Assembly (NCBI RefSeq): GCF_002892835.1
Contig: NZ_PJMB01000011.1
Coordinates: forward strand, 62,001 to 126,000
Direction of reading: 5' to 3'
Origin: Arthrobacter sp. AFG7.2
GTDB taxonomy: Bacteria; Actinomycetota; Actinomycetes; Actinomycetales; Micrococcaceae
Length of the DNA: 64,000 bases
A program made the position numbers and the translations under genes. Of the stretch, positions 1 through 8,577 are shown piece after piece. The first letter of the stretch is position 1, and the number at the start of each line of letters is the position of its first letter. The notes beneath the pieces are model-generated. The model saw nothing but the letters and a program-made list of their open reading frames with translations, made no database searches and was not told where the DNA came from.

Positions 1-13
1 CGGTGCGGCAGGG

Positions 14-202
14 TCACGGCCGGTTCCAGGGGCCGGGATTCACCCTGTAGAGCAGCGCTGAGGCTGCCACCATGCCCAGGATCATCCCCATTGCAGGATT
101 GCCCAGGGCGCGGCCGGCGAAGTAACCGATGACGGCGCCAAGCACCGCACCGAGGAAAAGTCCCCGGCGGTTGCGGTGCGGTTTACGCCCGGCAGTTTTC
201 AC
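14..202 (-). CDS. Small glycine-zipper membrane protein, function unknown
   Basis: A 62-residue protein with a basic N-terminus (KPHRNRRG) and two hydrophobic stretches (about residues 14-33 and 37-52) rich in small residues, including GAVLGAVIGYFAG, typical of tightly packed glycine-zipper helices. The GTG start lies 4 bases after the stop of the upstream exporter gene, so translation is probably coupled and the two form one transcript. I do not recognise a named family. It may be a small accessory membrane protein of the exporter, but only the position suggests this. Confidence 0.6.
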   Translation of the reverse strand: MKTAGRKPHRNRRGLFLGAVLGAVIGYFAGRALGNPAMGMILGMVAASALLYRVNPGPWNRP

Positions 203-206
203 GGCG

Positions 207-1430
207 TCAGTGGATTGACGGAACGGTGCGGGGCCGGACCACCAGCCACAGTGCGGCGATGGCCAGCAGGATGCAGGAGCCCTGCACGGCGCCCATGGGC
301 GCGGCGCTGGTGATGCCCAGCCAGCCGACCACCGGGGAGATGAGTCCGGCCATCATGAAGGTCGAGAACCCCAGCAGGGAGGCTGCTGTGCCGGCCTGGC
401 CGGAGTGGCCGGCAAGGGCCAGGACCTGCACGCAGGGGAACATGAAGCCCGTGCCAAGGATGTAGAACCACAACGGAACCAGCACGCCCCAGAGGCCGAA
501 CCCAAGCGCGTCGAACACGACGATCAGCGCAGCCATCAGGAGCATCCAGGCAGTGGCCGCTGCGAGAATCCACTGCGGCGGGACCCGCCGGATGAGACGG
601 GAACTAGTCTGGATGCCGGCAACGATGCCCAGGGAGTTGATGCCGAAGAGCAGGCCGTACTCCTGCGGGGAGAAGCCGAAAACATCCTGGAACAGGAACG
701 GGGAAGCTGACAGGTAGGTGAACAGGCTACCGAAGTTCAGGCCCGCCACCAGCAGCAGTCCAACAAACACCCTGTCGCTGAAGAGGATCCGGTAGCGCTG
801 GCGGGCAGTCATCCCGCTCTGCCGGCGCTTCTCGGGCGGCAGCGTCTCACGCACCAGGAACAGCGCGGCCACGATCACCAGGGTGCCGTAGGCGGCAAGG
901 AACACGAAGATGCCCGGCCACGCCATGACCAGCAGCAGCTGTGAGCCGATGACGGGAGCCAGGATGGGAGCCAGCCCGTTGACCAGCGACATGCGCGAAA
1001 ACATCTTGACCATGGCATAACCGGAGAACAGGTCCCGGACCATGGCCATGGCCACAACGCCGCCGCCCGCCGCGCCCACACCCATCAGGACGCGGAAAAT
1101 GCCCAGGGTGGTGATGTCAGTGGACACGGCTGCACCCACTGACGCTGCTATGTGTACAGCAGTGGCCAGGATGAGCGGGGTCCGGCGGCCGAACCTGTCG
1201 CTGAAGGGGCCCACTACCAGCTGGCCGACCGCAAAGCCGACGGTCGTGCCGGCAAGGGTCAGCTGCACCTGGGCCTCCGTGACTCCAAGGCTCTCCTCAA
1301 GGGCCGGGAATGCGGGAAGGTAAAGGTCGATCGTGAACGGACCCAACGCCGTCAGGGCGCCGAGGAGGAGGATGTACAGAAGTTTCCGGCGGCGGCTCAA
1401 CAGGTCGCCTGGATTGCTGGGGATGGTCAC
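207..1430 (-). CDS. MFS multidrug exporter, Bcr/CflA type
   Basis: A 12-helix major facilitator, about 407 residues, predicted to export drugs by proton antiport at the cytoplasmic membrane. The first helix carries PFTIDLYLPAFP, typical of the Bcr/CflA (DHA1) group, and the loop after helix 2 carries the MFS motif A, GPFSDRFGRR. Length is normal for the family. A TTG at 1439 could extend it by three codons; I prefer the GTG at 1430 because AGGA lies 9 bases before it. The gene is divergent from the membrane protein at 1607 and is followed closely by a small membrane protein gene. Substrate cannot be told from sequence. Confidence 0.85.
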   Translation of the reverse strand: MTIPSNPGDLLSRRRKLLYILLLGALTALGPFTIDLYLPAFPALEESLGVTEAQVQLTLAGTTVGFAVGQLVVGPFSDRFGRRTPLILATAVHIAASVGAAVSTDITTLGIFRVLMGVGAAGGGVVAMAMVRDLFSGYAMVKMFSRMSLVNGLAPILAPVIGSQLLLVMAWPGIFVFLAAYGTLVIVAALFLVRETLPPEKRRQSGMTARQRYRILFSDRVFVGLLLVAGLNFGSLFTYLSASPFLFQDVFGFSPQEYGLLFGINSLGIVAGIQTSSRLIRRVPPQWILAAATAWMLLMAALIVVFDALGFGLWGVLVPLWFYILGTGFMFPCVQVLALAGHSGQAGTAASLLGFSTFMMAGLISPVVGWLGITSAAPMGAVQGSCILLAIAALWLVVRPRTVPSIH

Positions 1431-1606
1431 GGAGATCAATCCTAGGCCCGGCGCCGCGGAAATTTGCAGCGTTGTAGGGCACGTCGCGCGGCAAGCCCCG
1501 AAGTTCGCCCTTAACCTGAATGATAGTTTTGGTGCGGGGACTGTGCAGCTGCACTTTCCTGCAGCACAGGAAGCCGATTCGACCCATAACCAGTAAGGCG
1601 GAACCG

Positions 1607-2458
1607 ATGAGCGGACGTCACAGCGGGCGTACCAGCCAGGGATTGCGCATCACTGCGCTGCCCAGGACGCTAAAACTCCTTTTCCGGTTGGCGCCGCGCC
1701 AGCTCAACGACGAAATCGCCTTCGCGAAGATTGAGCTGAAACGCAAGGGAATCCAGGTTGGAGTCGCCGCTGCCTTCTTCGCTGTAGCACTGGTTTTCCT
1801 GCTGTTCCTTGTGGTGGGCCTCATCGTGGCCGCCATCATGGGACTGGCCACCATCATGCCCGCCTGGCTGGCGGCGCTCCTGGTTTCCGCGGCATTCCTC
1901 CTGATAGCGCTTATCGGCGCCCTGATTGGCGCCCGGAAGTTCAAGAAGGCCATGCCGCTCATGCCGGAGGAGACCATCCGCGGCATCAGGCACGACATCG
2001 GAATCGCCAGGGAAGGCTCCGCCTTCAACCCGGCAGTCCTTGACCCGCAGAGCCCGGAAGCCAAGGCAGCCAAGGCCGCGAAAGACGAAGCCGCCGCAAA
2101 GGCCAAGGCTGAGAAGGCCGCGAAGGCGGCCGAGCACGACAAAGAATTCCCGCACGCTTCCGAACCGGAACTGGCCCGCCGGCTCAACCAGCGCCGCCAT
2201 CACCTCACAGAAGTCCGCGACGAACTCGGCACCGAGCTGGACGTCAAGACGCAGGGAAGGCACCTTCTCGCCGCCACCCGGGAGAAGCTGCGTGAGGGCC
2301 AGGCCCTCGCCAGCCATGGCCGGGACGCCGCAGGGCAAAAGTTTGCAGAACTGTCCGGCTCTGCCGACCTCGAAAAACGCTGGAAGCCGCTGGCAGCCTT
2401 CATAGCAGCGGGCACCGTCTTCCTGGTGCTGGCGCGGAAGCTCCTCCGGACGTATTAG
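1607..2458 (+). CDS. Holin-X-like (phage holin family) membrane protein
   Basis: A 283-residue protein with two adjacent membrane helices (about 50-76 and 84-107), a long Ala/Lys-rich charged stretch (about 150-185), and a C-terminal hydrophobic helix ending in ARKLLRTY. This matches the actinobacterial holin-X/DUF1469-type proteins, which are ordinary chromosomal membrane proteins despite the name; nothing around it looks like phage. The ATG at 1607 is chosen because AAGGCGG precedes it; the frame stays open further upstream but the extra residues look non-coding. Function unknown, possibly envelope organisation. Confidence 0.7.
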   Translation: MSGRHSGRTSQGLRITALPRTLKLLFRLAPRQLNDEIAFAKIELKRKGIQVGVAAAFFAVALVFLLFLVVGLIVAAIMGLATIMPAWLAALLVSAAFLLIALIGALIGARKFKKAMPLMPEETIRGIRHDIGIAREGSAFNPAVLDPQSPEAKAAKAAKDEAAAKAKAEKAAKAAEHDKEFPHASEPELARRLNQRRHHLTEVRDELGTELDVKTQGRHLLAATREKLREGQALASHGRDAAGQKFAELSGSADLEKRWKPLAAFIAAGTVFLVLARKLLRTY

Positions 2459-2547
2459 GCAGGACTGGGGCTGGCTGTCCGACGGCCGGAGCTGGATTCA
2501 CGTAACGGCAACGCCCACAGGGGCAGCAGGAAGGAAAGGGGGACGGG

Positions 2548-3171
2548 GTGAAGTTCATTGGTGCCGGATCCCGTCCCGGACGCCCCCAGGTGCACCACGA
2601 CCTGGTGTTCACCATTCCCAACCTCCTCACAGTGGTCCGCTTCATGGGCGTGCCGCTCTTCATGTGGCTTGTCCTGGCCGAAAAGGAATACGGTGCCGGA
2701 GTAGTGGTCCTCACCGTCATGGCCGGCACCGACTGGATTGACGGCTACATCGCCCGCCGCTTCGACCAGACCTCAAAACTTGGCAGGGTCCTGGACCCGA
2801 TCGCAGACCGCCTGGCACTGATAGCCGTCGCTGTCACGCTGGTGATCGCCGGCGTCGTCCACTGGCTGTACCTGGCGGCGCTGGTGATCCCGGACGCCAT
2901 ACTGCTGACCCTGACGTTGTCCTACTTCCGGGGCCATCCGGACCTTCCCGTGAGTGTGGTGGGCAAAGTGCGCACCGGCCTCCTGCTGCTGGGGACGCCG
3001 ATGCTTGTCCTCTCACGGCTGGAGACTTCGTTTTCCGATGAGTTGTTCACCGCCGCGTGGATAGTGCTTGGCCTGGGTCTGGTTGGCCATTGGATCGCTG
3101 CCTACAACTACTTCTGGGCCATTCTGCGGAAGGGCAGGATGCGGGCACATCACGACGACGGGACCGCCTGA
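2548..3171 (+). CDS. CDP-alcohol phosphatidyltransferase family protein
   Basis: An integral membrane enzyme that should transfer a phosphatidyl group from CDP-diacylglycerol to an alcohol, making a phospholipid head group. The full family signature is present: D62, D65, G66, A69, R70, G79, D83 and D87, in the spacing DxxDGxxAR-x8-GxxxDxxxD. At 207 residues with about five to six helices it has the normal size. The acceptor could be glycerol 3-phosphate, cardiolipin-type or inositol; sequence alone does not decide, so no gene symbol is given. GTG start after a GGAAAGGGGG stretch. The stop overlaps the next start (TGATG), so the next gene is co-translated. Confidence 0.85.
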   Translation: MKFIGAGSRPGRPQVHHDLVFTIPNLLTVVRFMGVPLFMWLVLAEKEYGAGVVVLTVMAGTDWIDGYIARRFDQTSKLGRVLDPIADRLALIAVAVTLVIAGVVHWLYLAALVIPDAILLTLTLSYFRGHPDLPVSVVGKVRTGLLLLGTPMLVLSRLETSFSDELFTAAWIVLGLGLVGHWIAAYNYFWAILRKGRMRAHHDDGTA

Positions 3172-4079
3172 TGGTCTGGGTGGCAGTTGTGCTTGCCCTG
3201 CTGGGCGCCTTCTGCCTGGCACTTGGTGCCCAACGCCAGGGGAGCGCCGTTAAGGCCGATACGGGTGGCCTGGCCCTCAGTTCCAACAACTTCCTGCGCC
3301 TGCTTCGGAACCCCCGGTGGGTGTTCGGCCTCCTGCTGCTGTGCGCCGGCATGGCCATGAACGCCGTGGCACTCGTGTCCGCTCCGCTCACGGTCGTCCA
3401 GCCCATTGGCGCCATTGCCCTGGTGATCACCACCATCATCAATGCCAGGGACCAGGACCTCACCATCAACCGGGCAACGGTCGTGGCGATAGCCGCCTGC
3501 GTGACGGGCTCCGCGCTCTTTGTCCTCCTGGCAGTCAACGTCACGCAGGAAAACCACCACGTCAGCCTCTCCGATGAGCTCACTATCGTGCTGCTGCTGG
3601 CCGTCGCCGTCGGGGTCTTCGGGACACTGGCCGTCATGTTCAGGCACCGGATCAACGCCTTCGTCTACATACTGGGCGCCGGGGTCCTCTTCGGGTTCGT
3701 GGCCGTCCTCACCAGGATCATCGGCAAGCACCTGCTCGACCCGAACGGACTTTTCCTGCTGAACGTGGAGTGGTATTCGGTGGTGGCCCTGATCGCTGCC
3801 GGCGGACTCGGCTCGTGGTTTGTCCAAAGCGCCTACTCCTCGGGTCCGCCGGACCTTGTGATCGCAGGGCTCACCGTCATTGATCCGCTGGTGGGCATAG
3901 CCATCGGCATCGTGATCCTCGGCGAACTCCGCCCGGATGTCCACGCCGTGATGGCCATTGCCATGGGAACGGCCGCCTCCCTTGCTATCGTTGGGGTAAT
4001 CGCCCTTTCCCGGCACCATCCGGAGGTAACCAAGCGCAAGAAGGATGCCCGGAAAGCCGTGGGCAGGGCGGCCCGTTAG
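3171..4079 (+). CDS. DMT-superfamily (EamA/NIPA-like) transporter
   Basis: A 302-residue protein with about nine to ten membrane helices and no large soluble domain, organised as two five-helix halves as in drug/metabolite transporters. The N-terminal half, including APLTVVQPIGAIALV, resembles NIPA-type magnesium transporters as well as EamA proteins. The C-terminus is short and basic (KRKKDARK). The start at 3171 overlaps the stop of the phosphatidyltransferase gene by one base; the frame is open to 3057 but that part lies inside the upstream gene. Substrate unknown. Confidence 0.75.
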   Translation: MVWVAVVLALLGAFCLALGAQRQGSAVKADTGGLALSSNNFLRLLRNPRWVFGLLLLCAGMAMNAVALVSAPLTVVQPIGAIALVITTIINARDQDLTINRATVVAIAACVTGSALFVLLAVNVTQENHHVSLSDELTIVLLLAVAVGVFGTLAVMFRHRINAFVYILGAGVLFGFVAVLTRIIGKHLLDPNGLFLLNVEWYSVVALIAAGGLGSWFVQSAYSSGPPDLVIAGLTVIDPLVGIAIGIVILGELRPDVHAVMAIAMGTAASLAIVGVIALSRHHPEVTKRKKDARKAVGRAAR

Positions 4080-4203
4080 TTACAGCAACACGTCCACCGC
4101 AATCCGCAAGCAAGATTCACCACGAGGCCGGGCGCCAGGGCGCCAGAGGCCAACCGTGCTGCCAGTACTGCTGTCCGCACCGTGACCATCAGGAGCTCTC
4201 CAC

Positions 4204-5400
4204 GTGACCACGCCCGCAGACCAGCGACCCCTGACCATCCTGATCGCCGCGGACACGTATCCGCCCCACATCAACGGAGCAGCCCAGTTCGGCTACCGTC
4301 TGGCCAAGGGGATGACCGGGCGGGGGCACAATGTCCATGTGTTGGCCTGCCGCGCGGACAACGGAAAGAGCTTTACGGAGTTCCGTCCCGAAGGGACTGT
4401 CCACCGGCTCCGTTCGCACGGTGTCCCCACGCACGAGTACTTCCGGATCTGCCTTCCCTGGGAAATCAAGAAGGAAATCAGCCTTCTCTTCGACCGCGTG
4501 AAACCCGACGTGGTGCATATCCAGAGCCACTACATGATTGGCGAACACGTCCTGTACGAGGCCGTGAAGCGCGGCATCCGGGTTGTGGCCACGAACCACT
4601 TCATGCCGGAAAACCTCAATCCGTTCCTGCCGTTTCCGGAGTGGTTCAAGGCCGTCATCGGCCGGATTTCCTGGAAGGACATGGGCAAAGTCATGGGCAA
4701 GGCGAACGTGGTGACCACTCCTACGCCGCTGGCAGCCAAGGCGATGCACCAGCACGCCTTCCTGCGCAAAGTTCTGCCGCTGTCCAACGGGATCGACTCC
4801 GCCGCTTATGAACTCCAGCCCGGAGAGCAGATCGAACCGCACCCGCACCCCACCGTGATGTTTGCCGGGCGCCTGGCCGAAGAAAAGCACGTGGATGTGC
4901 TTATCGAAGCCATCAGCAAGACTCCGCCCGAACTCAATGTGCATTTGGAGATCGTTGGCGGCGGCGAGGTGCGCTCCCCGCTCGAAGAGCTGGTGCGCCG
5001 CCTCGGGCTGGCGGACCGGGTCAAGTTCCTGGGCCTTGCCAGCGACGAGGAACTGCGGGAGGCCTACATCCGGGCTGACGTGTTCTGCATGCCCGGAACG
5101 GCAGAACTGCAGTCGCTGGTCACCCTCGAAGCGATGTCCGCTTCCACCCCGGTTGTGCTGGCAGACGCCATGGCCTTGCCGCACCTGGTGCGCGACGGCG
5201 AAAACGGCTACCTGTTCACGCCCAATGACAGCGATGACCTTGCCAAGAAGATCACCATGATCCTGGAGCTGCCTGCCGACCTGCGCGCTGCCATGGGCCA
5301 GGTGAGCCGGGAGATGGTGGAACCCCACAGCATCGAGGGCACCCTCCAGACCTTTGAAGACCTCTACCGCGGTGCGGGCTTCGAGGACAAAGTGGTCTGA
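4204..5400 (+). CDS. GT4-family glycosyltransferase
   Basis: A 398-residue GT-B fold enzyme. The N-terminal half starts with ILIAADTYPPHINGAAQ, the glycine loop of family 4 retaining transferases; the C-terminal half has VMFAGRLAEEKHVDVLIEA and the E-x7-E signature in AELQSLVTLEAM, which binds the sugar nucleotide. It resembles bacterial diacylglycerol glucosyl- and mannosyltransferases. With a phospholipid synthase gene nearby, glycolipid or phosphatidylinositol mannoside synthesis is plausible but unproven. GTG start with AGGAG 8 bases upstream. A weak -10-like TAGAGT just downstream (5419) probably serves the following tRNA. Confidence 0.85.
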   Translation: MTTPADQRPLTILIAADTYPPHINGAAQFGYRLAKGMTGRGHNVHVLACRADNGKSFTEFRPEGTVHRLRSHGVPTHEYFRICLPWEIKKEISLLFDRVKPDVVHIQSHYMIGEHVLYEAVKRGIRVVATNHFMPENLNPFLPFPEWFKAVIGRISWKDMGKVMGKANVVTTPTPLAAKAMHQHAFLRKVLPLSNGIDSAAYELQPGEQIEPHPHPTVMFAGRLAEEKHVDVLIEAISKTPPELNVHLEIVGGGEVRSPLEELVRRLGLADRVKFLGLASDEELREAYIRADVFCMPGTAELQSLVTLEAMSASTPVVLADAMALPHLVRDGENGYLFTPNDSDDLAKKITMILELPADLRAAMGQVSREMVEPHSIEGTLQTFEDLYRGAGFEDKVV

Positions 5401-5471
5401 ACGCTTTCCGTGGTTTGCTAGAGTAATTTTGCCCTGCCACCGTGCACCGATCACGGAGGTTCCGGGCGCTA

Positions 5472-5545
5472 GGGGCTATAGCTCAGCTGGTTAGAGCGCG
5501 GGACTCATAATCCTAAGGTCCTCGGTTCAAGTCCGAGTAGCCCTA
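5472..5545 (+). tRNA. tRNA with CAT anticodon (Met or Ile2)
   Basis: The sequence folds into a full cloverleaf: a 7-bp acceptor stem (GGGGCTA with TAGCCCT, one G-T pair), D arm GCTC/GAGC, anticodon loop CTCATAA with CAT at 5506-5508, and T arm CTCGG-TTCAAGT-CCGAG. Discriminator A at 5545; CCA is not encoded. A short T run follows (TTTT, 5547-5550). CAT serves elongator tRNA-Met or the lysidine-modified tRNA-Ile2; I cannot separate them from sequence. The lower anticodon stem has a weak C-A pair. A possible -10 box TAGAGT lies at 5419-5424. Confidence 0.93.
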
Positions 5546-5568
5546 CTTTTCTGTTTCGGCCACCTCCG

Positions 5569-8358
5569 TCAGCACAGTGCCTTCGGGCCTGTCGCAGCCC
5601 GGAGTTCCTGGCGAATCAGGTGCGGCTCCCCACTCCCGGTGGTCGGAAGCCGCAGCAGCCGGATGCCGTGTGCCCGGCAGATTTCGTCTTTAAGGCTGTC
5701 CCTGGCTTGTTGTCTTCCGTCATTTTCATGGAAGGCAAATCCGTCAACCTCTACGGCCAGGAACGGTCTGTTGGTGATGCGGCTGTAGACCAGGAAGTCG
5801 AACCTGGCACCGTTCCGCACGTAGGCTGCCTGTGCAGTGGTGAGCCTGGACAGGCCAGGCAGCAGGTTACGGATGTGGACTTCCCGGGCAACAGCCAAGT
5901 CCTTGAACAGCTCCTCTGCAAGTATCTCCAGCAGCACTGTCCAGATGATGTTTTCCGAAGCGAATGCTGACGGTGTCTGCATTCGTTCGGCCAGGGGTTG
6001 CAGGACTGCTGAATATTCCCTGTAGAGGAGATCGAAAACTGAAACGACTCCGCTGTCGGAGATGCCGTCGTCGGGATTGTGGTAGCGGATGAACTCGACC
6101 AGGTCCCTGAGGTGCCGGCTGGCAGGCATCATCTCGTGGTTGGTCACCAGGACAAACTGCTTGATAGCCCGGGACACCGCCACGTTCACCATCTGCGGGT
6201 TATCCACGAAATCAACGCCGGAGTTCCCGTCCCTGGTCTCATCCAGGACCGTGCTCATGATGATGACCTCTTTTTCCCGGCCCTGGAATTTGTGGACTGT
6301 GTCGGCCTGGATGCTGTTGAGCAGGGCCTCCGCCACCTTGTCCACTTGCCGGCGGTACGGCGTGACCACGCCGATGTCTTCGTGACGGGTGCCTGAGCAG
6401 AAGCGTTCAAGTACGTCCTTCGCAATGACGTCGGCTTCGCGATGGTTGGTCCGTCCTCCTCCCAGGTGTTGCCGCATGTGGTTTCCGGGTGCTGTTCGTA
6501 CTACTGCAAGTGCGGAACGTTCCGGGTCACCCTCTGTGTAGGGAATGAGCTGCCCGCCGTAAAACTTCCTGTTGCAGAACTCGATGATTGCAGGGTCGCA
6601 ACGGTAGTGCTCGCGAAGCATGGTCCGGGGAACAGCTGCACCGAAGCGCTCGATGATGGAGGACAGTATGTTCTGCCGGCCGTAGTCGTAGCTGGGCGCC
6701 GGCGCTGGTCCGGCACGCCTGGCGGCTTCCTGGACTGCGATGTGTTGAAGCTGCCGCAGGTCCCCGACGACGATCACCTTCCTGGCGCAGGAAAGTGCAA
6801 GGCCCGCGGCCAACAGGTCCACTTGGGACGCCTCATCGATAATCAGGTAATCGAACAGGTATCCGGAAGGGACGCTCCGCCGCAGGGAATGGCATGTGCT
6901 TAAGACCACTGGGTAGCCCGTGGTAAATGCTGCGAACTGCCGGAGGTAGGAGCCGTCGGTGTAGCTTTGCGGCCGGAGGCCGGCGTAGCGCTGGTACAGG
7001 CCGGCCTTCAGGGACTGCTGCGAGAGCTGCCGCAGTTCGTCTTCGAGAGCAGGAAAATCGTTCCCGGCGAGATGGGCGGCGGCCTGCTCAATCTGCTTTT
7101 CCAATTCCGCGATCCTGGCGGCGTAGTAGGCAGCCTGAAGGCGCATGACGACGTCCGTGTCACCGGAATCCAGGTCGCGGGTTGATCCGTAGCGGAAACG
7201 GCTCCGGATCCGGCGGAAAAGCCGGCGCAGGGGGCGCTCGTCTGCTGGAATGCATGCTGCCTCCGCCAGGAACTCAAGGATCCGGCTGGAAGGCCCCTGC
7301 AGGAGGGTCAAAGCCGGCAGCGGAGCCGGATCGTGATGGGCGATATGGCGGCTGAAGTGGCGCTGTTCGAGCCTGAAGGCATCCAATTCCTGACGTTTCT
7401 TCGCCAGCTCCCGGGCCGTGAATTGCAGTTGCTGCAATTGGCCGTCAAGGCTTGAAATCGTGCCGGCCTCCGGTGCGGCAACCGGTGAAGCTCCCGCCCT
7501 CCGTTGTATATCCATATTCCCGACATGTTTCTTCTCGAAGAATTCACGTTTCAGGTCGTTTCGCCTCAGGTCCGCGACGACGTGCCCGAAGCCCTCTTTG
7601 GCTAGTTTGTCCCGAACGTTTTCGACAGCGGCGTTGTTGGAGGACACAATGGCGACACTTTTCCCGGGTGATCGGATGATGTTTGCCACCAGGTTGAGTA
7701 TCGTCTGCGTTTTTCCCGTGCCGGGCGGCCCGTCAATCACTGAAATGCGGTGTGCCAGGCCCATTCTGAGGGCTTCCCGCTGGCTGAGGTTTGACGAGAA
7801 GGGGAAGATATACTCGTCCAGCTCCGGTTCCGGGTCAGGAGAATGGCCCCGAAGATACAGATCGAGGACGCTCTCCTGCGGGATCGTGCGAAAGTTCGCG
7901 TACGGCCGGCGCAGTGGGTCGTCCTGGGACAGATGCGAGACCACGTTGTGCCAGTAGTTCAGCACCTCGGATGCTTCAGTCCCGGGGGCAGGGCTTCGTT
8001 CAATGCTGATTTCTTCCTCGCGGCATGTCCGGTAGCTTTCGCCATCGCTGTCCGGGAAGAAAGCCCGCCACCATGCTCCGGCAGGGCCGCGGAAGCACAA
8101 CAGGTCTGTAACCCCATGGACCGCCCGGCCGCGGAGGCTGATGCAGGTCCTGTCGTCAATGCTTGTGCTGACGGGGTCGCGGAGGACCGTGACGTTCCTC
8201 GCCGAGTATCTGTACGTGCGGGGTCCGCCGGCCGACCGGAAAGTGATGTGGACGGCGTCCCCGTCGACCCTGTACTCCAGCACTTCCGGGGTCTTGTCCT
8301 CAACGCCTGACTGGTCACGGCGCCGGATCAGGACGGCCTCGCGGCGCGGATCAATCAT
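5569..8358 (-). CDS. SF1 (UPF1-like) helicase with C-terminal PD-(D/E)XK nuclease-like domain
   Basis: A 929-residue single-chain protein. Helicase motifs appear in order: Walker A GPPGTGKT (about 210-217), Walker B LIIDEASQ, motif III GDLRQLQ, motif IV REHYRCDP, motif V VHKFQGREKEV and motif VI VAVSRA, the pattern of UPF1/AAA_11-AAA_12 helicases. A charged insert, likely coiled coil, splits the two RecA lobes. The last ~130 residues have VEVDGFAFHEND and RDSLKDEICRAHGIRLLRL, as in DUF2726/DUF559 Vsr-like endonucleases. It probably acts on nucleic acid; several defence proteins pair such domains, but no defence partner is adjacent. ATG at 8358 follows GGGGGA; an upstream ATG at 8421 is less likely. 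It lies next to a tRNA gene. Confidence 0.8.
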   Translation of the reverse strand: MIDPRREAVLIRRRDQSGVEDKTPEVLEYRVDGDAVHITFRSAGGPRTYRYSARNVTVLRDPVSTSIDDRTCISLRGRAVHGVTDLLCFRGPAGAWWRAFFPDSDGESYRTCREEEISIERSPAPGTEASEVLNYWHNVVSHLSQDDPLRRPYANFRTIPQESVLDLYLRGHSPDPEPELDEYIFPFSSNLSQREALRMGLAHRISVIDGPPGTGKTQTILNLVANIIRSPGKSVAIVSSNNAAVENVRDKLAKEGFGHVVADLRRNDLKREFFEKKHVGNMDIQRRAGASPVAAPEAGTISSLDGQLQQLQFTARELAKKRQELDAFRLEQRHFSRHIAHHDPAPLPALTLLQGPSSRILEFLAEAACIPADERPLRRLFRRIRSRFRYGSTRDLDSGDTDVVMRLQAAYYAARIAELEKQIEQAAAHLAGNDFPALEDELRQLSQQSLKAGLYQRYAGLRPQSYTDGSYLRQFAAFTTGYPVVLSTCHSLRRSVPSGYLFDYLIIDEASQVDLLAAGLALSCARKVIVVGDLRQLQHIAVQEAARRAGPAPAPSYDYGRQNILSSIIERFGAAVPRTMLREHYRCDPAIIEFCNRKFYGGQLIPYTEGDPERSALAVVRTAPGNHMRQHLGGGRTNHREADVIAKDVLERFCSGTRHEDIGVVTPYRRQVDKVAEALLNSIQADTVHKFQGREKEVIIMSTVLDETRDGNSGVDFVDNPQMVNVAVSRAIKQFVLVTNHEMMPASRHLRDLVEFIRYHNPDDGISDSGVVSVFDLLYREYSAVLQPLAERMQTPSAFASENIIWTVLLEILAEELFKDLAVAREVHIRNLLPGLSRLTTAQAAYVRNGARFDFLVYSRITNRPFLAVEVDGFAFHENDGRQQARDSLKDEICRAHGIRLLRLPTTGSGEPHLIRQELRAATGPKALC

Positions 8359-8496
8359 GTCAGTTCCCCCAAGTGCAGTGGTTGCTCCGTTGCGCTTTGA
8401 CGTTACAGAACTTCCCCGCACGATTCATCCAGCAGGGGCAACCACTGCGGCCCGGGCACTGCCTGGCCAGCCATTGCGGCAAGGATGGAGTTGCGG

Positions 8497-8518
8497 TAAG
8501 TTACTCACCAGTAACTTA
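8497..8518. promoter_or_regulatory. Perfect 22-bp palindromic operator
   Basis: Two 9-base arms, TAAGTTACT and AGTAACTTA, are exact inverted repeats around CACC. The site lies 60 bases before the acyl-CoA dehydrogenase start, where a TetR- or FadR-type repressor of fatty or aryl acyl-CoA metabolism would bind. No regulator gene is adjacent, so the protein must act from elsewhere. Confidence 0.65.
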
Positions 8519-8577
8519 GTGGGTCCGGTGGTTCCACCCGGGACCCTGCCGACTGTCCTGATCGTTGTGAGGAAACA

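Noticed and set aside
1607..2458. Prophage, suggested by the holin-like protein
   Set aside because: Only the holin-X-type protein is present; no integrase, terminase or capsid genes lie near, and this family is chromosomal in actinobacteria.
4189..5454. 421-residue open frame opposite the glycosyltransferase
   Set aside because: The plus-strand frame has clear GT4 motifs and a ribosome-binding site; the minus frame is His/Gly-rich without any domain.
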